A stretch of 64,000 bases of DNA from Sclerodactyla briareus (lineage: Eukaryota; Echinodermata; Holothuroidea; Dendrochirotida; Sclerodactylidae). The DNA lies in the NCBI GenBank assembly GCA_026419785.1, contig JAODTK010003776.1, forward strand, positions 146,510-210,509. The letters are read 5' to 3'. How positions within the stretch are numbered: the first letter of the stretch is position 1; each line of letters opens with the position of its first letter. Made by a program: the position numbers and the translations under genes. Shown here piece by piece: positions 49,181-60,040 of this stretch. The notes under the pieces were generated by a model. That model did not search any database and was not told the origin of the DNA. It saw nothing but the letters and a program-made list of their open reading frames with translations.

Positions 49181-51739
49181 TTGATGATATTGAGTCCCGC
49201 CCGACTCAAGCGACTTCTACATATATTGTCACGAAGTTTTAGCGACAATGGGAGTCGAGGCGATGACTGTACCCCTAAACAGATTCTGCCTGAGGCACAA
49301 CAAAAAAGTTAACAAAAATCTACAAAGGTCAGGTTTGTTTTTTCTGTGTTGTGTTTGTATAATATAACGTTTCATCTCTATGCATACACAGTGCATGGAT
49401 GCTAAAAAGATTGTGGTAATGTATTCACCAGTTCCAACTATATACCACGATCATCAGTTTGTTTTGCAGACGCTGTGTGACTTGCATCGATTGCAAACCT
49501 GTAAAACTTTACATCGCCGCAGGGGCTTCGATCCGTATCGAACAGTGCGTGGAGGTGGATTCACAATTAACTATGTAGGCGGAGCGCCACCATTGGTTGG
49601 CGCGTATCGACAGAGGTTCAAGCTGGCCATTGTTATAACCTCCTCGATCGCCGGAAATAGCACATGCCGGACTTAATGGGTTTCAATTGCAGACATTTTA
49701 ATGAGCAATTTTAGTAAACTCAACAGTCGAAGAGTGGCCACTGCGCAGGATCTACGAGATAATAACAGCACAACAATCGACGTCAATCTCTATTTTTTGT
49801 GAGAGATATCATGATAATTATTACAATATTGAAATTGAAATGCTGATAGACTTCCAACATAACACACTATATCAACCGCGCTTTACAAAGAGCAATGCCT
49901 TGAACTGTAATAAGCACTGGGTGCCCCCCTTTTAAATAAACAAAAGACACAAATGTGTTCGTGATTCCCTTGCCACTATCTGACAGTCTATGCTCTAAAT
50001 AGTTCCAAACCACCAGAAAACTTGTATACCCCTTATTAATATTGTCGGTTACTTAAAATCGATATAAGTCGCACACTTGGAATTCCGAATATTATCCGGT
50101 CCCTTCAGCGCCCTTTCCCTTCCGTCTATACGTTTGTGGCAAAGAACAAATACCTTCCCCATTCACCAACTGAATTGTTCAATCCTGACAAAGTTTGGAA
50201 TCCAAAAGTAAACAGTTTTGACCTCCGTGACTTTAAATTACTCTGCATTTTTGTTGGGAACAAATGAAGTCCCCATCGGCAAGTGTCGTCCACATAGGAC
50301 AAACTTTATATTACGGGTCAACGTCGTCGTCATTACGGGGCCTTCTGTCATCGACCCAGATGCTGACATATATCTGTTTTTCTTGTCTATTAATGTTGAT
50401 TTTCCTTAACGTAACAGGTTTTGGGTCTAAAATAAAACTTTCACTGAGGCCCGTTAGAAATGTTTCATCTACTGTTGTAAGCTCAACTCAGCTTCAACTC
50501 ATTGTTTGCAATTGTGTTAGATATTGTCGTGATGGGGGTGGGGGGGCAGTGGTATGGTAGTTGGTGCTGGTCCCGTGTGCTGGCGTTCGATTTCGGTCTC
50601 TGGGTCTGGTCACCGTCTGTGAAGAGAATGGGTTTCTTACATGTACCGCTATTGTCGAAAACAGTGTATCAAACAGAATGTTCTGCCTGCACCTACCTCC
50701 GGTATTTCAGGCTTTTCTTCCCTTCCCATGAAACCTGTCAGTTGTGCTCTCCATCCCCCTTCCCCTCTGCCATATACACAACTGTTAGTACCTTTTAAAA
50801 ATTACACCTCAATTGTCACTCCTTTGTATGATAATGACCAACCTAGCCACAAAATCAATCAATCAAACATTGTCAAATAACGGCCACTGTGAGTTAGTGT
50901 AAGCCAATGGCTACACAAGAGCTTAATACAAAAGTAACATTGCAAGTTTATAGGTGAGTCCTTGAGACTGGAACAGTGACTAACAAACCACTGTTTGACT
51001 ATAGAACAGCATGGGTGGAGGATATTATGCTCATTACTGCAGTGCCACAGGATTAAAAGCAATCATAGTCTGTCCAGGGGAAATTGTGTGTATCTGACTG
51101 AAAAGTGGACAACTGGGAGTCAACAGGTTTTTTACAAGAATATTCTACACCATAACTTAGGTGTCATCTGAAGGTGCAGGTTTTCTCAAATTGTATATCA
51201 CATACCCCTGCCTTAGAGATATTTAGCGGACACTGGGCACAATTATTTCAAATGTTGGGGTTTTTTGTTTTTTTTATCAGGGGACACAAGATCTAAATTG
51301 TGGAGTGGCAGGGGCCACACAGAATATCAAGTTAAAGCATGGTAGGCCTAATGCATAGCGAAATACATGCAGTGCCTAGACGAACAAAACTTCCATTAAA
51401 AAATCCCTTAAAATTTTGTTTCTAAAGATGTCAATGTCAAACGTCAAACTTAACAACATTTCCCGCGTGTTTTAGTTTGTTCTCGACCTTTCCAACAGTG
51501 CGTACATTGAGAAGCTTGTGATATAGAGTGTTGTATTACATTAGTTCAACGCTTTATTTGTTGTCTCACAGGAAACGAATCTAGTCATCCCAAAAATAGC
51601 AACTCCATGTCACAAGGTTCGAAAGGTTACAAACGTGGTTAAAAGGTCTAATGCAGTCAAAAATAGGTCACACGATTAGTTCGCCCAGGACGAACAAAAC
51701 GTCCCAATCCGACCTCCCCTAAAATGCCGTCCAAGATAT
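49181..51739. other. no gene recognised
   Basis: Frames at 49380-49676 and 50218-50880 are open by chance as far as I can tell. A T-rich stretch lies at 51260-51280. No mobile element recognised. Confidence 0.35.
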
Positions 51740-52135
51740 ATAAGGATCGTTCCCCTGGTGACCTTTGACCTTGACCTGACACCCAAAAACAAAAGGGTTC
51801 ATCCTGATCATACGAGCAACCCACAATACCTAATTTGAACTTGAAATGGCTTGGGTTCCTTAGCAAATCGTGATGAAAGCTTCCGGAAGGTTTGCCTTCT
51901 CGTGCCCCTGGAATGAACTGAACTGGCACCAAAAGCAAAGGGGTATCCTCTCTATAAGTCCAGCCACCATACTAAATGAACTTCATGCATGCTTGCGTTC
52001 TAGTGTCAGTGCTGACCAGGGGTGTACACCACAACCACACAAACACAAACATACGAACACACAAAACACACACATACGCACTATGCGTGACTGCATGATC
52101 CTTTCTGCCCTTCGGCAAGGCATAAACGAAACGCG
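51740..52135. repeat. dispersed repeat with DR1 motif and CA-rich part
   Basis: Begins with TGACCTTTGACCTTGACCTGACACC and an AAAGGGTTCATCCTGATCAT block, continues with a TTGAACTTGAAATGGCTTGGG block, and ends in CTGCCCTTCGGCAAGGCATAAA. This layout resembles a repeat type common in marine animal genomes (gaccttgacct start, CTTCGGC...GGCATAA end); I recall that loosely and cannot name it. The reverse complement of 51759-51771 is a perfect AGGTCAAAGGTCA. A CA/CACAA-rich tract lies at 52028-52080. Confidence 0.55.
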
Positions 52136-52370
52136 TCTTCAACAGGTGTTTTTTAGTATTAGATTTGAAAGTGGGGGGGCTGTGGGGGGGGGGTAGATGC
52201 GGATATATGAGAAGTGCGGAAAAAAACGTCGGCACGGGTGGTTGAGTGAGACATTTGGTTTAGAGAGAAAGGGTCACCATCGATTGCAAAAAAACGGTAC
52301 TTTGACGTACGTCAAAGCTGAACTGCAGTAACGCTAGCCAGATTTTTTTTTCACCTGAAGAGAGAGGGAT

Positions 52371-52401
52371 GGGGGGGGGGGTGGGGGGGGGGGGGGGGGG
52401 G
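52371..52401 (+). repeat. G tract, G11-T-G19
   Basis: Eleven G (52371-52381), one T, nineteen G (52383-52401): the longest G homopolymer of the window. It can form G-quadruplexes and is prone to length error in sequencing. It sits just outside the 3' end of the minus-strand CR1-like LINE. Confidence 0.95.
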
Positions 52402-52479
52402 CTGAGTCGCCTGGGCCGGATGCACTGCAGTGTATGTAGGCTCCGAGATAATGATCTCAGTTAATCAATCACATCGAGG

Positions 52480-53810
52480 TTTAAAAGGGTCGGGAAAGAA
52501 GATTCTATGAAAAAACATGCTCTGGAACCTCTTCAATCAAGAAGAAACGCGAAAAAAAGGAAAGAAGGAAGAATAAAAGACACGCGCCCACAATTCCTAA
52601 AGCCAAATAAGACTGTTCTAGAAGGAATTAACACTCTTGACCAAACAACATGTTCAGGGATGCCCTTCCAATGATCGATCACTCTTTGAGAGAAACAAAA
52701 CAATGCTTCCGGATCTAACCTGCAGCGTTTGCCACGGAGCTGAATAGTACCCCCATAGTAGTAACATTAGACAAAATTCCACAGAATTAGTCGAAGAAAG
52801 GCCATCGAAACCATGGACAATTGAAAAAACCTGAAATCAATCACATCGAATTTGCTCAGCTTCCAAAGAAGTCAACTGAAATGGTTTATACCGAATCTCG
52901 CAGTCACCTAGTTAATCCAGTAGCCCTTCTTCGGAGAAATAAAGATCCACACTGCACGGGATACTCCAGGTGAAGCCTTACCAAATGTTCGAACAGAACA
53001 GCCCTAAAAACCAATATCTTTTTAAGCGAAACCGAGAATCACTAGGCCTACGAGAAGGTTTCAACGTATATAGAACGAATATCACACCAAGATCGTTTTC
53101 AGATATAACCGCATGAGTAGCGTGACCATTAAACTGAAGGAAGGTTGCCGCCTATTTACCCGGCCATGCATCACTTCGCATTGATCAGCTGTTGAAAAAA
53201 ACACATTCGCGAATCCGAAAGACCAGTTGGAGCGTTGGTCTAAAACTCTGAACAATTGCAGCACCGTTTTCGTTCCAACTTGTGGTCGTCGGCGATATTT
53301 TGACACTGGACCTCACATACCACTAGTGACCTTATGCCGAGTAGAAATGCAGGCCATTAATGACAAACTCGCTGCACCCTGTTATTAAGCCACCTTGGAC
53401 CATTTCAGGACCTGGCTTGTGTACTAAACTCTCCAATTTGAGTGAGAGAAGTTTATGAGGCACCTTGAAAAACGCAAATCCGGAGGTCCCGGAAATAACA
53501 AAATCGACGTACCCTTATAAATAGAAACCAGAGTCCTAACAGCTTCCATGTACGCGAGAGATAGTCTAGCACGAGGGATTTTTCCCCGAAGCAATGCTGC
53601 GGACTCCTGGATCGATCATATTCATTACGAAAATTCACCTTATGTCCTCCAATGATTTATTTCCTCACTGTGAGACTCACTGGCCTGTATATACGAAGAT
53701 GAGACCCAGCCTAGTATTTTTCCTGAAATTAGGCGGAATTTGCATTTGCCTCCCTCCAATCCTCAGACGATGTCGTTGTTAGCAAAGTAAAAAGACATAG
53801 AACAAGAATC
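52480..53810 (-). mobile_element. CR1-like LINE, RT and C-terminal part
   Basis: On the minus strand: a YTGQ-like segment (53690), VDFVISGTSGFAFFKVPHKL (53510-53450; motif A region ending in VPHK), IADDHKL (about 53296-53275; the palm motif with both Asp kept), VISENDLGVIF (53115-53085), a YWFLGLFCSNIW block near 53010, RGKRCRLDPEALF (52735-52695) and FSQRVIDHWKGIPEHVV (52695-52645). The last two are the characteristic C-terminus of CR1-type proteins. Many frameshifts and stops; no endonuclease or ORF1 visible, so 5'-truncated. Confidence 0.85.
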
Positions 53811-54040
53811 TCAAATCGGTTTGATTATAATGGTGATCGAGAGAGGAATTCAAGAAAGTTTGGGTGGGGTCAATGGGTTGTGGTCATTTTTTCAGAGAGA
53901 GGGTAACCATTAGTTTATAGGGGATGACCGAGTACAGTATTTTGGAATGTTCCATGTATCCCCGTGCATTGTATTTTTGCATAATGAGGTAAACCTCCTT
54001 TTGCTTTCTTTAAATATGAACATATATTCTATATATTAAT

Positions 54041-54090
<50 letters not shown>

Positions 54091-54590
54091 CTTATCTATA
54101 CTATATATATTATATATATTATAATATACTATCTATATATCTCTCTATCGATAACAATATTGTAACTTAGTGATGGAAGACTTTCGAAAAACTGAAAGAA
54201 ATCCTCCGATACCTCAGGACCCACCTCCTAAGCTTCCTTAAAAATAAGAGCCATAGAACAGGCAACAGACAACGGTTAGGAAACGACTTTAAAATGAGAT
54301 GTCCCGAGAGCTCTTGAAAGTGTAATATGTATGACCCATTTCACATATTCCGTCGAGTGGATTTTCAAAAAATATCCGAATAACGCGGACAATAAAGGTG
54401 ACTAGGCAACAACATAGCTCGTTCAAACCGAGACTTCTATTGCAGTTTGATATGTTACTATTCAATGCGATAATTCATGGTTCCAAATGACTAGTACTTA
54501 GACCCTGACGCGTTTACATTTCCGCGTATCTATAAGTTGTGCCGAACTAAAATAATGAGAAGTTACCCATTTTCCTTTTTCCTGTTTCCA
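53811..54590. repeat. spacer with (TA)n microsatellite at 54022-54150
   Basis: The tract at 54022-54150 is an imperfect TA repeat with CTATCTATA-like interruptions. The rest of the spacer has no recognised feature. Confidence 0.7.
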
Positions 54591-54599
54591 ATATCAGAG

Positions 54600-55290
54600 C
54601 ATGAAGTGGCGAGGGAAGCTGCTGGCTCTGACAACATCCAACCTAGTATTTCGAAACAAGTATTCCCTTATATTTTGACACATCAACCCATATTTTAACA
54701 AATTCACTGCAGTCTGGATTTCTAAAGATTGCTAAGGTTATTCAGGGATACGACAAAATTCCGCCTTTCCCCCGCCCAATTCAATAGGTTTTCCGGACTG
54801 ACCACTCCAAAGAACTGGCCCTCGCAGATTTAACTGATCACTTTTCAGGGGAGCGGGGGGGCAATGGAGAAAGATTATCTTCACATTGGTGTTTTCTTGG
54901 ATCTATCCAAAGCTGACACTATCGATCATGAAATACTATTACCAAACTCTCACTACGGTATACGAGAAGGTCACTTTCTGGCTACGCAGTTATTTACCAA
55001 ATAGGAAGCATTTCACTGTGTGAATCTGTGCAATCCTGAGGAACTCACGTCAGCTGTGTGATTCCCCCAGAGTCATATGGGACCGCTACTATTTATATAC
55101 TTAATGATGTAGTAAGGTGTAAGTAAATGCTCACTGTCATAATGCAGAGGATACGATGTATTTTCACGGGGCGAATCTGAGGTCTAATCAGGATAGTACT
55201 TTGGTTACTAATTATGTAAATTTCCAACTGTTTAACGCGAACAAACTATCCTGCAATTGCAAAACATTTTTATGGCTTTCACTTAGGAAC
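54600..55290 (+). mobile_element. LINE RT fragment joined to the Penelope array
   Basis: Plus-strand RT motifs in order: AAGSDNIQPSISKQ (54620-54660), ELALADLTDHFSG (about 54810-54850), KDYLHIGVFLDLSKADTIDH (54868-54930; motif A with the Phe codon of KAFDTIDH missing but the Asp kept), LLPKLSHYGIREGHFL (about 54938-54985), SYLPNRKHF (54993-55015), a GPLLFIYL-like block (55080-55105) and FNANKLS (about 55225-55250). This order is that of Jockey/CR1-type LINEs. Immediately after FNANKLS the sequence continues into the conserved 5' block of the Penelope-like units. Confidence 0.75.
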
Positions 55291-55560
55291 TACAGGGGGA
55301 AAACTGCTGAATGCGCCGCAGTCCCCTGTAGTTTCTTAAGGCGCACTTCTGGAAACTCAGCTACAATAATCCATTTTTACACACCACGCGCTATTTTTGG
55401 TTGCATAAATGGGGTCCCTCAGGGGATATGCGTATTATTTTAAATGAATATTTGTTTGAATAACGGTTTCACTTATTTTTTTTGTATTACATATTCCGCT
55501 GAAGAAGGAACCCCGAGTAGAGGTCTAATCTACGGATTAAATATTCCGTTGGTCAACAGT
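55215..55560 (+). mobile_element. first, short Penelope-like unit
   Basis: Starts like the two complete units: TTCCAACTG..TTAACGCGAACAAACTATC, ACATTTTTATGGCTTTCAC, then a hairpin block (CTG.GAATGCGCCGCAGTC CCCTGTAGTTTCT) and CTTCTGGAAACTC. After about 55395 it diverges into GGTTGCATAAATGGGGTCCCTCAGGGGAT, which encodes NGVPQG, a LINE RT motif. CTGAAGAAGGAACC at 55499 resembles the first hammerhead box, but no GAAA follows. It is a truncated or recombined unit. Confidence 0.65.
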
Positions 55561-55617
55561 ATCATTCTATATCGCACTATTAGTTTTTCAACGAACCCAT
55601 ACACGATTTCATCTCTC

Positions 55618-55735
55618 CTAATATATAAGATATATATTATTTATATATATAATATATATATATTATAATATATATATAATATATAGATATAATATATAAT
55701 ATATAATATATATATATATATTATCCTATATAACG
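55618..55735. repeat. (TA)n microsatellite
   Basis: Imperfect TA tract after the first short unit. Confidence 0.9.
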
Positions 55736-55860
55736 AGGCAAAAACTGTAAACAACAATGCGACGTAAATGATTAGCTGGATCTCGAAGCAGATCGAAAAG
55801 CGATTGAGCCAGGAAAAATGTTGAGTAAACAGCCGTAGTTCATATAATAGTATATATATA

Positions 55861-55900
<40 letters not shown>

Positions 55901-55924
55901 TATATATTTAGTTATTTTTTAGTA
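55736..55924. repeat. spacer ending in a (TA)n tract (55848-55915)
   Basis: About 110 bases of unrecognised sequence followed by a TA tract that borders the next Penelope-like unit. Confidence 0.8.
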
Positions 55925-57785
55925 CTTTGTGCGATATTAAATTCCACTGGTGCACGTCGAACAACTATCACGGAATATTGACAAGAACATTTTTATGGCT
56001 TTCACGTAGGACTCCGGAGACTGCGGATGCTGCCGATTCTCCTGTAGTTTCTAAGGCACTTCTGGAAACTCCTCGACAAATAGCCTTTTATTCCACCCAG
56101 GTTTTACTTCGCCCCAAAATTCACAGGATTGTCACCCCTTGCAGCCCCATCTTTCTGGCACGCGGCCCTGCTACAGAGAAAATTTCAATTCGTGGGCCTC
56201 CTGATTCAGCCCCTCGTCCGTCCTCCGTCTCACGTCAGGACAACCACAGACACGGCAGAGCAATGGCCACTAAAATGGCTACTTCGTTCGCCAACCTCTT
56301 CATGGGAAAATTTGAACGATGAAATTCCTCTCTGGCCAGGCCTGAAGGCCCTGGCTTCCGTTAATTGATGACATCTAATGATAATGGAACCCACTGCGAG
56401 AAAGACTTACCCTCGTTCTCGAACAAATCAACGCCATTGCCACCCATCTTCATTCACTGCCTAATTTTCAAGCGACAGGTCCACTTTCTTGAAACCACTG
56501 TGACGTTGGAAAACGGTCACTCAAACAGACTTGTTCACAAAACAACGGACGCACAATTTCCTACTCCCTAGCATTGTCACCCCCCCACTACACGCAGAAC
56601 ATTCCCACAGTCAGGCTCTTCGTCTGAACGCATTTGCTCCTCCATGCTGATTTCGAGTCCCGGTGCCAGCACTTCAAAACATCTCCAAAGAGGCAGTATT
56701 TCCGAGTCCAGTGAAGAGGCCATTGCAAAGGCTAGAAATACTCCGCGAATTGAAACTCTGACGACAAAACGCGTCTCCAACTCAAGAGTACCACTCGTCT
56801 GTGAATACATCCTGCCCTCCACCACCATTAACCACTCTTCTTCACAAGCATTTGCCCATCTTCAAAGTCAGGAACGCCTAAATCCGTTTTCCCGGAACCC
56901 CCCCGGTTGTTGCCTACGCAGACCTCGGAATCTGCCGTGTACATTCTAGTCAGGCCAAATTTTGGGAGCAGCCGAGCCGCAAACAAAACCGGCGGCAGCC
57001 TCCCCTGCCCATCCAACTGCAAACGTGCAACCTTTTCGATCGCACAACTTGTTTCAAAAGTTTCAACCTCCGCCTATTCGATTCACAGGATAATTGTTGC
57101 GTCCTCGAAGAACCTTGTCTACCTAATTTTACTGTAACCTCTGGCGATTCAGTCCATCGGGGAAACAAAAAACCCCTGAGGATCGATGACCCAACAACCG
57201 GTCACCAGCCATCCGAGACCCAAACAATTGAGCAGCCGGTTGCTAGCATTTCAACATGGTCAGTCACTCCATTGAAAACCTTAAGTGATTGGCATCGACC
57301 ATGCCCCAAATTGGTCCACTACATCCCCGCAAGCGAAAGAAAATTACGGTTGAACCTGAAACGACTACACCATTTGTCTGAACTATTCGGAACGACCCAC
57401 CATCACAAAAGCGATAAGGTACCACTCGGCACCCCTCCCTATTTGCCTATTGTCAATCACCAAGGCACAAATTGGCCTTCATTATATAATCCTTTGAGAT
57501 ATCTCCTGTCATCACTGAGGCGCAATTTGGCCTCTCCCGGGATAATCCCCACAGGGATTCTCCCTGTCAATCAGCGAAAACTAATTGCCTCACCCCACCA
57601 TTGGTCCTATGCCTATAAAGTCTCAACCTTCTTCTCTCGAGTGTATCACTTCTGTGGGCACTGCAACTGACGAAGGACTAGTAGTGTCCGAAAGGCTCTC
57701 ATCCAAAACATATCGCTGTTTTACTCCATTTTTCCTACTCAATACGATTTCGCATCTCTTCGAGATCCACCGATCATTTACGTAG
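55925..57785 (+). mobile_element. Penelope-like element unit 1, RT and GIY-YIG remnants
   Basis: Penelope-like retroelements encode an RT followed by a GIY-YIG endonuclease. Plus-strand motifs in order: LLRPKIH and ATEKIS (56105-56190; RT1-2, KIHKxGNP region), LIQPL.PS.SHV (56200-56235), directly followed by TKMATSFANLFMGKFE (56272-56320), IDD out of frame (56362-56380; the YIDD palm), EDLPSFLEQIN-like (56400-56430), VHFLETTVTLENG (56478-56515), AIAKARNTPRIETL (56720-56760), a Cys-rich C..C segment (56999-57020), NLVYLI and CNLCG.QYIGET (57110-57168; the GIY-YIG core), then C-terminal KHFNMV.HSIE (57250-57280). The palm part between SHV and TKM, with the motif A aspartate, is deleted. The unit ends with the hammerhead-like motif and a (TA)n tract. 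Broken throughout by indels. Confidence 0.85.
57667..57693 (+). ncRNA. hammerhead-ribozyme-like core of Penelope-like unit 1
   Basis: CTGACGA (57667-57673), stem II GGAC (57675-57678) with GTCC (57686-57689), then GAAA (57690-57693). This matches hammerhead boxes CUGANGA and GAAA. Penelope-like elements are known to carry hammerhead ribozymes in their terminal parts. The same spot in unit 2 (59748-59777) has CTTACGA and GTCCCGAAA, so the first box there is mutated. I could not place stem I and the cleavage site with confidence. Confidence 0.5.
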
Positions 57786-57823
57786 CAGTGTTGTTTCACG
57801 TGTTTTGCCTTTGTCTATAATTA

Positions 57824-57903
57824 GATTATATATATATATATATATTTTATATATATATATATAATATATATAATATCATATCTAAATATATATATATATA
57901 AGT
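57824..57903. repeat. (TA)n microsatellite between Penelope-like units
   Basis: TA tract with short interruptions (TTTTATATA, TCATATCTAAATA), separating unit 1 and unit 2. Confidence 0.95.
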
Positions 57904-59880
57904 ATACTTTGTGAGATTATGTAAATTTCCCACTGGTTGCAAACGCGAACAAACTATCACTGAATATTGACAAGAACATTTTTTAATGGCTTTCACGTTA
58001 GGAAACTCAGAGACTGCGGAATGCGCCTCAGGCTCCTGTAGTTTCTAAGGCCACTTCTGGAAACTCACGACAATAATCCTTTTATTCCCCACCAGGTTTT
58101 ACTTCCTCCCCAAAATTCACAAGGTTGGCAACCCCTGGCAGAGCCATCATTTCTGGCAACGTCACTGCTACAGAGAAAATCCCCAAATTCTGGACCTCCT
58201 GTTCACCCTCGTCCCGTCCCCTCCGTCTCACGTCAAGGACACCACAGAACACGGCAGAGAATGTGCACTAAAATGGCTCCTCGTCCTTCCGCCAACCTCT
58301 TCATGGGAAAACTTGAATAGAAATTCCTCTCTGGACGGCCCTGAGGCCCTGGCTCCGTTATATGAATGACACTTCATGAATGGACCACGGCGAAGAAAAA
58401 CTTACCTCGTGTCATCGACAAATCAACGCATTCCACCCTCTATCAAATTCACGGCAGAATTTTCAAGCGACAGAGTCCACTTTCCTGACAGAACACTGTG
58501 ACGTTGGAAACGGGTCACTCACAGACTTGTTCAACAAAAAAACCAACGGCAGCACAATTTCCTTTCCTACTCCCTAGCAGTTTGTCACCGCCACCCCACG
58601 TACAACGAAACATTCCCTACAGTCACCGCTCTTCGTCTGAACGCATTTGCTCCTCTCAGATGCTGATTTCGATCCCGTGCCAAGCCTTCTTTCAAAACAT
58701 CTCCAAAAGAAGCAGTATTTCCGGAGTTCCATGAAGAGGGGCCATTGAAAAGGCTAGAAATACTCCGCGAATTGAAACTCTTAACGTACAAAACTCGTCA
58801 ATCCACTCCAGAGTACCACTCGTCTGTGAATGCCATCCTGCCCTCCCACCATTAGCCACTCTCTTCCACAATTCATTTGCCATCTCTTCCAAGTCAGGAA
58901 CGCCTAAAATCCGTGTTCCGGAACCCTACGTTTGTTGCCTACGCAGACCTCGAATCTGCGTTACATTCTAGTCAACGCCAATTTTCGGAGGAGCAAGCCG
59001 AGCCGCAACAAACACCGGCGGGCAGCGCCCCTTCCCTCCACTGCACAACGTGCCAAATAACTTTTCGATCGCACAAACTTGTTTCAAAAGTTTCCAGACA
59101 TCCCTCATATATTCCAGTTCAGACTGATATGGATTGCGTCTCGAAGAACCTTGTCTACCTAAATTTAAGCTACTGTAACCTCTGCGGAGTTCAGTACATC
59201 GGGGAACCAAAAAACCACGCCTTAGGGATCGAATGACCTCAACACCGTTCGAACCCATCGATACCCAAAAAAATTGAGCAGCCGGTTGCTAAGCTTTTCA
59301 ACATGGTCTCACTCCATTGAAAACCTGGCTATGATTGGCAACGACCATGACCCAAATTGGTCCACTAATCCCTGCCGCAGAGCGAAAGAAATTACTGGGA
59401 ATTGAACCTGAAACGACTACAAACCATTTGGTCTGAAACTTTCGGAACGGCCACCATCACAAAAGATACTGGTAACCACTCGGCACCCCCCCCTCCCTAT
59501 TTTGCCTATTGTCAATACCAAAGGGCACAAATGTGCCTTCATTTAAGTATATCCTGTTGAGAAATATCCCTGTCATCTACTGAGGCGCGCCAATGGCCTC
59601 TCCCGGTATAAAAATCCCCCCCCCCCAAAGTGATTTCGCCCTGTCAATCAGCGAAACTAAATTACCTCAGCCTCCCCCCACCATTGTTCCTAGCCTATGA
59701 AATCTCAGCCGTCTTCTCTTCGAGTTATCACTTTCTGTGGTCACTGCACTTACGAAGGCTGTACATTGTCCCGAAAGCCTGCATCCAAAACATATCGCTG
59801 TTTTTAAAATACTCCATTTTTGCTAGCTCAATCGCTATTTTTGTCCATCTCATTCGAGATCCAGCCATTATTTAGGTAGC
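57904..59880 (+). mobile_element. Penelope-like element unit 2, RT and GIY-YIG remnants
   Basis: Same order as unit 1, in tandem. The 5' block is TACTTTGTGAGATTATGTAAATTTCC, AACGCGAACAAACTATCACTG and GACAAGAACATTTTTTAATGGC. Then follow PKIHKVGNPWQ-like (58110-58145), a SHVKDTTE block (58225-58250) directly joined to CTKMAP..SANLFMGKLE (58262-58318), YMND (58358-58372, where YIDD is expected), VHFPD (58468-58485), DADFDPVPS-like, AIEKARNTPRIETL (58740-58785), ALPPLATLFHNSFA (58840-58880), SLHCTTCQ (59035-59060) and NLVYLNLSYCNLCGVQYIGE (59150-59210), whose GIY-YIG core is in one frame. The RT palm deletion is at the same place as in unit 1. It ends in a mutated hammerhead-like box and (TA)n. 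Confidence 0.85.
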
Positions 59881-59919
59881 ATTGTTGTTTCACAACCGTT
59901 TTTTTGCCTTTGTCGGTTT

Positions 59920-60040
59920 TTCTATATATAAAATATATATATTAGATTTATATATATTATATTTATATCTATATAATAGTATATATATATATATATATAT
60001 GATATATATTATATTCAATATTCGTATGATATAATAATAT
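59920..60040. repeat. (TA)n microsatellite closing the Penelope array
   Basis: Imperfect TA tract with AATATTCGTATGATATAATAATA at its right edge. The array ends here. Confidence 0.9.

Noticed and set aside
52028-52080. CACACA-rich tract as a separate feature of interest
   Set aside because: Ordinary microsatellite-like tract within a dispersed repeat.
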